From the NCBI GenBank assembly GCA_002699515.1, contig PAAW01000048.1, positions 1-40,190 of the forward strand: a DNA stretch of 40,190 bases, read 5' to 3'. Below are positions 33,805 through 40,190 of the stretch, one piece after another. The notes beneath the pieces were generated by a model. The model was not told the origin of the DNA, did no database searches, and saw only the letters and a list, made by a program, of their open reading frames with translations. The stretch comes from Methanobacteriota archaeon. Its GTDB lineage: Archaea > Thermoplasmatota > Poseidoniia > Poseidoniales > Poseidoniaceae. Numbering within the stretch: the stretch's first letter is position 1; every line of letters begins with the position of its first letter. A program made the translations under genes and the position numbers.

Positions 33805-35012
33805 TATTTTTCACCTCCAATTAATGAAACTATTTTTTGAGCACCTTCAGCTAATGTTTCTGCAGTATGAATATTCAAGTCACTTTCAGAAAGAATTTTT
33901 CTTCCTTCCTCAAAATTTGTTCCAACTAGCCTAACTACTAATGGTACATCTAAATCTAATGCTTGTGTTGCTCCTATGACTCCTCTTGCAATAATATCAC
34001 AACGCATGATGCCTCCAAAAATATTTACTAAAATACCTTTAACGGCAGGGTCATCAAGTATTATACTAAACGCAGTTTTTACTTGTTCTTCATTGGCCCC
34101 CCCGCCTACATCTAAGAAATTTGCAGGTTCGCCGCCATATAATTTGATTACATCCATTGTTGCCATTGCTAATCCAGCACCATTAACTAAACAACCAATA
34201 TTTCCTTCAAGTTTAACATAAGAAAGACCAGTATCTTTGGCTTTAACTTCTGTAGCTTCTTCTTCAGAAAGGTCTCTAAGATCTAAAATATCTCGATGCC
34301 TAAATAATGCATTTTCATCAAATCCAACTTTTGCATCAAGTAATACCATATCATCATTAGTAGTCCTTACAAGTGGATTTATTTCAACCATGGAGCAATC
34401 TTTTTCAACAAATAATGTAAAAAGTCCTTTTATCATTTCTGCAAATGATTTTGCCGCAATCTCATTTAATTTCAGCGAATTACATAATGTATTTATTTGA
34501 GAATCTAATAATCCTTTAGATAAATCTACATGAATTTTATGTATTGCTTCAGGATCATTTTCTGCAACTTCTTCAATATCCATGCCTCCTTCTATTGATG
34601 CCATGATTAATGGCATTTTCATTTCTCTATCTATTAATATTGCTAAGTAATATTCATGAGCAATAGAACATCCTGCTTCGATGTATACATTATTCACAAT
34701 TTTTCCATTTGTCCCAGTTTGTTTTGTGACTAATTTATTTCCGAGAATTGACGTTGCATATTTTTCAACTTCCTCTTTATTAAATGCAATTTTAACTCCA
34801 CCCTCCATTACTAATTCATTAGTTTCAGGATTGTAAAGAGTACCTTTACCTCTACCTCCTGCATGTATTTGACTTTTAACAGCAACAATTTCAGAACCTA
34901 GTGATTCGTAAGCATTTACAGCTTCTTGAATTGTTTTGCAATGTATGCCATTTTGCACAGGTAATCCTTGCATTTTGAATAATTGTTTTCCTTGATATTC
35001 GTGTATATTCAT
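33804..35012 (-). CDS. sucC: Succinyl-CoA ligase subunit beta
   Basis: The ATG at 35012 starts [12 protein letters not shown], the normal SucC beginning; an in-frame GTG at 35024 would add four residues and is rejected. This gives 402 residues, slightly longer than average. The N-terminal ATP-grasp domain shows [13 protein letters not shown] and [14 protein letters not shown]. The metal-binding end has [10 protein letters not shown]. The C-terminal domain carries [27 protein letters not shown] and [10 protein letters not shown]. It binds the nucleotide and pairs with SucD in the TCA cycle. A CTATAG element in the 85-base gap to the divergent sugar nucleotidyltransferase gene could serve as a TATA box. 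Confidence 0.97.
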   Translation of the reverse strand: MNIHEYQGKQLFKMQGLPVQNGIHCKTIQEAVNAYESLGSEIVAVKSQIHAGGRGKGTLYNPETNELVMEGGVKIAFNKEEVEKYATSILGNKLVTKQTGTNGKIVNNVYIEAGCSIAHEYYLAILIDREMKMPLIMASIEGGMDIEEVAENDPEAIHKIHVDLSKGLLDSQINTLCNSLKLNEIAAKSFAEMIKGLFTLFVEKDCSMVEINPLVRTTNDDMVLLDAKVGFDENALFRHRDILDLRDLSEEEATEVKAKDTGLSYVKLEGNIGCLVNGAGLAMATMDVIKLYGGEPANFLDVGGGANEEQVKTAFSIILDDPAVKGILVNIFGGIMRCDIIARGVIGATQALDLDVPLVVRLVGTNFEEGRKILSESDLNIHTAETLAEGAQKIVSLIGGEK

Positions 35013-35097
35013 TTGCCCACACACTGCCCAATAAAAACACGTCTTTGAACTAATCTATAGTCGCTTTGTTTATGACAACCTAGTCTTTCGCAGTGTT

Positions 35098-36093
35098 GTG
35101 CAAGTAATTGTATTGGCGGGAGGTTTTGGTTCAAGGCTTGCTCCTTGGACTTCACATGTTCCAAAACCACTGCTCCCAATGTTAGATAAAACATTGGTGG
35201 AAAGGGTGTTAGATCTATTGCCTATAGATGAAGTAGACAAAGTAATTATTGCTGCAGGATATCGTGTAAATGACATTGAAACGTATTTTGAAAACTTGGA
35301 ATTACCATTTGAGATTATAGTTCAACCAGAAGAAGAACCTTTGGGAACTGGAGGAGCTATAGCAAATTGCAAGGAATTTATTAATGACACATTTTTAGTA
35401 ATTAATGGGGATTTAATTACTAGTGTTGATATACAATCATTAGTTAATGAACATAAAAAATCTGAAGTTTTAGCAACAATTTCACTTTTTGAAGTTGAAG
35501 ACCCAACTCGTTTTGGAGTAGTAAAATTAACTGCAGATAATAAAATAATACAATTTCAGGAAAAACCAACATTAGATGAAGCATTTAGTAATTTAATTAA
35601 TGCAGGTACCTATGTACTTGAACCTGAAATATTTGACATAATGCCTGCAGGTGCTCATAGTATGGAAAGGGATGTATTTACGAAAATAGCTCCTATGGGG
35701 AAAATGCTTGGTTTTGAATTTGAGGGATATTTTGTTGATGCAGGAACTCCCTCCTCCTGGTTAGAATCTTGTCGTACTTGTTTCTTGGATAATCGATGGA
35801 ATATGGGCAAAAAACAAGAAAACAATTGGATTGGTGTTGATTCTAGTGTGATAAGTGCAAAACTCATAGATTCATTTATCTCGAATAATTGTATTGTAGA
35901 AGAGTCAACAATTGTTAATTCTTGTATTCTTAATAATGTAATTGTCAAAGCAGGCAGTAGTCTCAGGAACACATTAGTTGGAGAAAATGCAAGAATTGGC
36001 GAAAGTTGTGATTTAGAAAATGTAATTGTAGATTATCATGCTATAGTTCCAGATGGCTGGAAACAGTCTGGTGGAAGGTATTCTAATCAGTGA
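35098..36093 (+). CDS. Sugar-phosphate nucleotidyltransferase with left-handed beta-helix tail
   Basis: The 331-residue product (GTG start; an upstream in-frame stop rules out longer forms) begins VIVLAGGFGSRLAPWT followed by PKPLLPM, the nucleotide-binding signature of glucose-1-phosphate thymidylyl/uridylyl- and mannose-1-phosphate guanylyltransferases. EPLGTGGAI, VINGDLIT and FEGYFVDAGTP complete the catalytic domain (~1-230). Residues ~240-320 have hexapeptide-like strands (IVEESTIVNSCILNNVIVKAG). It makes an activated sugar nucleotide for glycans or glycolipids; the sugar and base cannot be told. tpiA follows 32 bases after its stop. Confidence 0.88.
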   Translation: MQVIVLAGGFGSRLAPWTSHVPKPLLPMLDKTLVERVLDLLPIDEVDKVIIAAGYRVNDIETYFENLELPFEIIVQPEEEPLGTGGAIANCKEFINDTFLVINGDLITSVDIQSLVNEHKKSEVLATISLFEVEDPTRFGVVKLTADNKIIQFQEKPTLDEAFSNLINAGTYVLEPEIFDIMPAGAHSMERDVFTKIAPMGKMLGFEFEGYFVDAGTPSSWLESCRTCFLDNRWNMGKKQENNWIGVDSSVISAKLIDSFISNNCIVEESTIVNSCILNNVIVKAGSSLRNTLVGENARIGESCDLENVIVDYHAIVPDGWKQSGGRYSNQ

Positions 36094-36125
36094 AAGTCAA
36101 AAAGTAGATGCTTCTGCTATGCTCA

Positions 36126-36797
36126 ATGACCAAACCAATCATTTGTGTAAATTTTAAGATACACCCTCAAGCATATGGAGAAGGTGCAGAAAAATTAGCA
36201 AGAATCATGGCTAAAGTTTCTAAAGAATTTGGTGTTAAACTTATTGCTGCTGTTTCTGCTTTCGATTTATCTTCAATAATTTCTAAGGTTGAAGGTTTAG
36301 ACGTTTGGAGTCAACATTTGGACGCAATAGATGTTGGAAGTCATACGGGTTCTCTACAACCAAAAAATGCTTTTTTTCATGGCGCTAAAGGAACTTTACT
36401 AAATCATGCAGAAAACCAAATTTCATTAGATCAGATTGAAAAAACTTTGAATTTAATTCCAGAGGGAATGGTAACTTGTGTTTGTGCGGCGGACGTTGAA
36501 CAAGCAAGAGCAATTGCTGCTTTTGGTCCAGATATGATTGCAGTCGAACCTCCAGAATTAATTGGAGGAGATATCTCAGTAACAACTGCTGATCCAGATA
36601 TTATCAAAAATACAGTACTTGCTGTAAAATCAGTAAATCCAAATGTGGATGTATTAACTGGTGCTGGAGTAAAAAATGGAGAAGACGTAAAAATGGCAAT
36701 TCAATTAGGAACAGTTGGGGTATTGTTAGCATCGGGAGTTACAAAATCAGAAGATCCAGAAAAAGTGCTTAGAGATCTATGTTCTTCATTAATATAA
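36126..36797 (+). CDS. tpiA: Triosephosphate isomerase, archaeal type
   Basis: The enzyme interconverts dihydroxyacetone phosphate and glyceraldehyde 3-phosphate. ATG 36126 starts MTKPIICVNFKIHP, with the catalytic Asn-Lys in NFK; ATG 36108 would add six unsupported residues. The 223-residue length is typical of the short archaeal form. The catalytic His is in LLNHAE and the catalytic Glu in AVEPPELIGGD, which also starts the flexible loop. QHLDAIDVGSHTG and GTVGVLLASGVTKSEDPEK match archaeal TpiA. It lies after the nucleotidyltransferase gene on the same strand and converges with the next membrane-protein gene 7 bases away. Confidence 0.96.
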   Translation: MTKPIICVNFKIHPQAYGEGAEKLARIMAKVSKEFGVKLIAAVSAFDLSSIISKVEGLDVWSQHLDAIDVGSHTGSLQPKNAFFHGAKGTLLNHAENQISLDQIEKTLNLIPEGMVTCVCAADVEQARAIAAFGPDMIAVEPPELIGGDISVTTADPDIIKNTVLAVKSVNPNVDVLTGAGVKNGEDVKMAIQLGTVGVLLASGVTKSEDPEKVLRDLCSSLI

Positions 36798-36804
36798 TTA
36801 CTTT

Positions 36805-39192
36805 CTACATATTTAGAAGATGAATAGATGAACTGATTGCCATTAAAATTCCTATTGGCAAAATTATAATGCCAACATATTTTGAAATATATGGTTCACT
36901 TAAATTTCCAAACAATATGCTTATTTTTCCAAAAGAGGCACCCAAAACTCTACTGAATAATACATTTATACCCAAGAAGATTAATGCTATGACTAATGTA
37001 AATAATCCACCAATTATACCAAATATACTAGTTATCATTGGAGTTGTGACCATTTGAACAAAGAACATTGGGTATATCGTCCAAGAAAGCCAACCTACAA
37101 ATATACCTAATTCAACATCCCTTGAGGTTGTATTTTCTCCTCTATTTTGACGATATACTTGAGGTAATAAGGGATATATTCTTTTTATTAAGAATTTAAC
37201 TTCTGGAATTTTTTGTAACCATATTAATGATATGCCGTGCCATAAAATCCAGATGGAAAGAATTAATTCTACTATCCACCACATGCCAGGAGATAATCCA
37301 ATAATTGAAAAAATAATTTGAGGTAATGCTATGAGTGCAGCACCTAATGCACCTCCAATGATTGTTCCAAACCAAATAGAACCAGGGAAAAGTGCATTTT
37401 TATTTTCTTCATCATTTTCAACCTCCTCCTCTTTGTTTGGAAGGCCATAAAAAATTCCAGGGATACCTGCAATTAATATTAGTCCTAATAATGATGTAAT
37501 TGAATTGTAAGAACCTCCAGTGCCTACTTTATCTAATTCTTCAAGAATCTCATCTTTTCCTGCAAAACTAGGTTTTAACCAAGAGATTGTGCCTGATTTA
37601 TCGATTATCAAGATTGCATCTCCAGATCCTGTTGGGAATTGTGATGCAATGTCACTATTTCCTATATCCATTAATAGTGGCCAAGAATCATTTACAATTG
37701 TCGAATGAAAATCTAAATCTATTAATCGAACATTGTTTCCTGTAGCAAGTTGGGCAATTGCAATATTTTGTTCACTTTCCATCAAGAGTTTAAACTCATT
37801 GTATTGTTGTTCTGAATTTGGAGAACCAATCTGATACACTCCTAATACTAAAGCATCTTTACCCTCTAATAATTCGCTTAGACTAACTGAATCTCCAGAA
37901 TGTGTTAAAAGGTCAAAATTTGGAATTGGGCCATTTTCTCTGTAGAATGTTTTACCAATATTTTCCATCTGTGATGCCCATGGAATTAATAGTACTGTCA
38001 TCAGAAGTAGAATTACCATCACTGGCCAAGGCATAATTCCAGAACCTCGTAACGAAAAACCAATAAAAGAGATTAAGCTAACAAACCAAATTATACAAAG
38101 AATCATGGTAGCAGAAACCCCCTCACCATCTGGATTTTCTACACCAAAACGATAAGATGACTGAATAAATGACACACTTACTCCAGACATTTTATCTGCA
38201 TCAGGGCATTTTGATACTGATGAGGTATCCCAATCACTCATGTCTACAGATCGAATACAAGATTTCAATAAATGATGGCCAGGCATTAATTGAATTGTTC
38301 CAACCCAAGTTAATGCCGTTCTGTTTCCTTCTACTGTAGTATTTCCGTCAGGTTTATCAAAATGTTCAATAAATTGATCCAATGTATCTGTGTCGTAAAC
38401 ATCTTCATCTATTGGACCCCAAACAAATAAATCGAAATGGCTTAAATCGTAATCATCCATGCCCCATGGAGAATATGGAATAAATTTCATGTGTGGAATA
38501 CGATTATCATCTACTTCTACAGTAAGATTGGGCTTTAATAAATCTCCTTGGATTACAATACCTGTCGTGGTTTCTAGCCCACCCCACCAAAGAGTTGCTC
38601 TAGTTAATGCACAAGGGTGAGATACGGCCACGGCTAATTCAAATGAATCACCTTCATTAATAAGTAAATTTGTATCAAAAATTTGAGTAGAATATTTTCT
38701 AATTTCGGTATGCCTTAATACACCCTCAGAGATAATGGTATCTTGTAAGATGCCATTGCCACCTAATGATACATCAACATCGAATGAGGTTACGGTGCCA
38801 GTGCAGAATGATGCTTGGGCGGAATTTCCAACAGTTAAACTAACAAATAAATCAACACTAATGTTTGAGGAAATATTCATTGTTTCTGTGGCAGGTTTAG
38901 ATGAAATTTCAAATAAAAGATCAGATTCAGTGCCAAATTCAATATTTCCTAGTGGTTCTGCTGATGTTGGATAATTACGATCTAGTTTTGTTTCAAATTG
39001 TGCTGGATCTTCTGCAGTGGGTAATTCTTGAACATAAATCATATGTTGTTCAGGGAGTTTCCAACTTTCCGTACCTAATGGAATTGTTTCATCTTCATCA
39101 TCAGCTAGTGATTGTGTAGGGATGACTAAAATAGAAATAATCAAAAGAAGCAGAAAAAAATTTAGTTTTCTCCGCTTAACTCTTCCATCCAT
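36805..39192 (-). CDS. Exported multi-domain membrane protein with thioredoxin-like domain lacking CXXC
   Basis: A basic start and FFLLLLIISILVI form a signal peptide with likely cleavage after QSLA (residue 30). Residues ~31-355 are an extracytoplasmic beta-rich domain. Membrane helices follow at ~361-382 and ~387-407. Residues ~421-558 resemble an AhpC/TSA-like thioredoxin fold (PNFDLLTHSGDSVSLSELL, then AILIIDKSGTISWL), but the active-site stretch reads GSPNS, with no cysteine. About six helices follow (~563-583, 606-631, 637-659, 696-720, 722-747, 772-793), distantly like DsbD/CcdA membrane parts but without their cysteines. It may have lost thiol chemistry and act as a binding or assembly protein. 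Function unknown; 795 residues. Confidence 0.72.
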   Translation of the reverse strand: MDGRVKRRKLNFFLLLLIISILVIPTQSLADDEDETIPLGTESWKLPEQHMIYVQELPTAEDPAQFETKLDRNYPTSAEPLGNIEFGTESDLLFEISSKPATETMNISSNISVDLFVSLTVGNSAQASFCTGTVTSFDVDVSLGGNGILQDTIISEGVLRHTEIRKYSTQIFDTNLLINEGDSFELAVAVSHPCALTRATLWWGGLETTTGIVIQGDLLKPNLTVEVDDNRIPHMKFIPYSPWGMDDYDLSHFDLFVWGPIDEDVYDTDTLDQFIEHFDKPDGNTTVEGNRTALTWVGTIQLMPGHHLLKSCIRSVDMSDWDTSSVSKCPDADKMSGVSVSFIQSSYRFGVENPDGEGVSATMILCIIWFVSLISFIGFSLRGSGIMPWPVMVILLLMTVLLIPWASQMENIGKTFYRENGPIPNFDLLTHSGDSVSLSELLEGKDALVLGVYQIGSPNSEQQYNEFKLLMESEQNIAIAQLATGNNVRLIDLDFHSTIVNDSWPLLMDIGNSDIASQFPTGSGDAILIIDKSGTISWLKPSFAGKDEILEELDKVGTGGSYNSITSLLGLILIAGIPGIFYGLPNKEEEVENDEENKNALFPGSIWFGTIIGGALGAALIALPQIIFSIIGLSPGMWWIVELILSIWILWHGISLIWLQKIPEVKFLIKRIYPLLPQVYRQNRGENTTSRDVELGIFVGWLSWTIYPMFFVQMVTTPMITSIFGIIGGLFTLVIALIFLGINVLFSRVLGASFGKISILFGNLSEPYISKYVGIIILPIGILMAISSSIHLLNM

Positions 39193-39238
39193 GACACCTC
39201 GAGCAGTGATTAGTTGAATAATTAGCCCATCAAATAAT

Positions 39239-40003
39239 TCAAATTATTACAAAAACGAGGGTAAATAATAATCCAAATCCAATTGCTGCATTATTCACTC
39301 CCCCTTTTGAAATCCATCCTCTATTCTCGAAAAGAGCACCAATTAAACTATCAAATTGGCATCCAAGCCAGCCAGCAATAATTGATATTAAGGACCAATA
39401 AATTCCTGTTGTTAGTTCAAATTCGCTTGGAACCCATACAAAAATAAATCCAGATAAACCAATCATAAAACTACCTAAAAATGCTGCTTTTTGACCCGTT
39501 GGTGAAAAACCTCCATTTGTTCCAGGTGGTACTGTATTATTTGATAAAATCAATCTTACTCTTGGGTCAAGGCATCCGAATTCAGATGCCCAAGTATCTG
39601 CTGATGCTACACAAACTGTTGAAATGAATAGTGGTAATGTTAATGTCCAATCTTGAATAATGAAAGCAAATATTGCCACAGTTCCAGGAATTCCTCCATT
39701 TGATATTACATTCCTCCATCCTCGAGAACCATCATTAGACTCATTTACTCTTAATTTTATTTTTCTTTCCCATCCCCATTTCGTCGCCAAATGAGCAGAA
39801 ATAAGGAATGTAAGTAGGATTACTAACCAAGACCAATGTCCTAAGCATCCAATGACAAATCCTAGACTTGCTGCTGCTAAAATCCCTTTTGCATCTAGAA
39901 CTTTTGCAATGGATGATAGTGAAATTAATACTAGAATAATTCCAAATGTAATCTGAATATTTATGGATATAAATCCACCTGGAAGTTCACCACCTGTAAT
40001 CAT
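39239..40003 (-). CDS. DUF92 family membrane protein (TMEM19/VTE6-like)
   Basis: The 254-residue product has about six membrane segments and the DUF92 signatures: LDAKGILAAASLGFVIG near the N terminus, SNGGIPG, ASADTWASEFG, GTNGGFSPTGQKAAFLGS and GCQFDSLIGALFENRGWISKGGVNN. Plant VTE6, of this family, is a phytyl-phosphate kinase. A related role with a prenyl phosphate is therefore possible for the archaeal protein, but this is inference. Length matches the family. It lies 46 bases before the next minus-strand gene start (39192). Confidence 0.85.
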   Translation of the reverse strand: MITGGELPGGFISINIQITFGIILVLISLSSIAKVLDAKGILAAASLGFVIGCLGHWSWLVILLTFLISAHLATKWGWERKIKLRVNESNDGSRGWRNVISNGGIPGTVAIFAFIIQDWTLTLPLFISTVCVASADTWASEFGCLDPRVRLILSNNTVPPGTNGGFSPTGQKAAFLGSFMIGLSGFIFVWVPSEFELTTGIYWSLISIIAGWLGCQFDSLIGALFENRGWISKGGVNNAAIGFGLLFTLVFVII

Positions 40004-40030
40004 CGGAATAATATCATCGGTGTAGATTAT

Positions 40031-40190
40031 CTATACCATCTTATCGGGTAATAATTTGACATTATTCACAATTAACTTACCAATTAAAAGTAATCCACTG
40101 ATTAGGATTAAAATCCATAAAAGACTCCCAATTGTTGAAATAATAATGTTTTCTGTAATGTTTTTGAATAAATAATCAATTAAGAAACTA
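40031..40190 (-). CDS. C-terminal end of a membrane protein (partial)
   Basis: A minus-strand frame open from the right edge ends with TAG at 40031-40033. The 52 visible residues contain one hydrophobic helix (TIGSLLWILILISGLLLIGKL) and end in KLLPDKMV. It stops 27 bases before the DUF92 start and so could be in the same operon. No family can be named from so short a piece. Confidence 0.55.
   Translation of the reverse strand, partial: SFLIDYLFKNITENIIISTIGSLLWILILISGLLLIGKLIVNNVKLLPDKMV

Noticed and set aside
35054-35059. CTATAG between sucC and the nucleotidyltransferase gene as a shared bidirectional TATA box
   Set aside because: It is well placed about 40 bases from both starts, but a six-base symmetric match is too weak to annotate.

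Overview
The window is AT-rich, densely coded archaeal chromosome. Direct evidence is a set of archaeal/eukaryotic-type information genes: eL37, eL44, eS27, aIF2-alpha, Nop10, a PAC2-family protein, ABCE1/RLI, Elp3, an archaeal-type triosephosphate isomerase, GAGGTG ribosome binding sites, TATA-box-like promoters and a tRNA-Ser lacking an encoded CCA. Very long secreted or membrane-anchored proteins and a PGF-CTERM-like tail occur beside apparently bacterial-like genes. This combination fits a marine planktonic euryarchaeon, most likely Marine Group II (Candidatus Poseidoniales). That placement is inference; a related marine lineage cannot be excluded from this window.

Layout. Positions 1-1181: the 3' part of an acidic surface protein with an archaeosortase-type tail, followed by a strong stem-loop terminator. 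Positions 1318-3719 (+): etfB, etfA and an alpha/beta hydrolase. Positions 3687-10012 (-): two small membrane proteins, elp3, eL37 (a 59-codon gene that is easily missed), purF and a beta-propeller protein ending in a PKD domain. Positions 10134-12456 (+): the conserved translation cluster eL44-eS27-aIF2alpha-Nop10-PAC2, facing a small ubiquitin-like/ThiS-like protein that ends in Gly-Gly. A tRNA-Ser(CGA) follows, then a 2469-residue surface protein (12916-20325). Positions 20337-31464 (-): an ExoX-like exonuclease, a PD-(D/E)XK nuclease with OB-like domains, ABCE1, a two-receiver/PPDK ATP-grasp protein, and a triad resembling HpnD, HpnC and HpnE. Positions 31602-36797: a double zinc-ribbon protein with a Gly-Pro-Arg repeat tail (+), sucD/sucC (-), a sugar nucleotidyltransferase (+) and tpiA (+). 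Positions 36805-40190 (-): a membrane protein with an internal thioredoxin-like domain that lacks CXXC, a DUF92 protein, and the C-terminal end of another membrane protein.

How the genes may work together. ETF, succinyl-CoA ligase and triosephosphate isomerase indicate heterotrophic central metabolism with electron transfer from acyl-CoA or similar dehydrogenases. The HpnE-HpnC-HpnD-like triad suggests squalene synthesis from farnesyl diphosphate by the three-step route known from bacteria. The nuclease and exonuclease genes adjoin ABCE1 in a tight operon and look like an uncharacterised DNA- or RNA-processing pair. Candidate control elements include an inverted repeat directly before purF and a nearly perfect palindrome just after the TATA box of the giant surface-protein gene.

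The most interesting leads are the HpnCDE-like triad, the OB-fused nuclease operon, the receiver/PPDK fusion, and loss of zinc-binding cysteines in eL44. No CRISPR array, insertion sequence or integrase was seen. No gene-free stretch exceeds about 140 bases.
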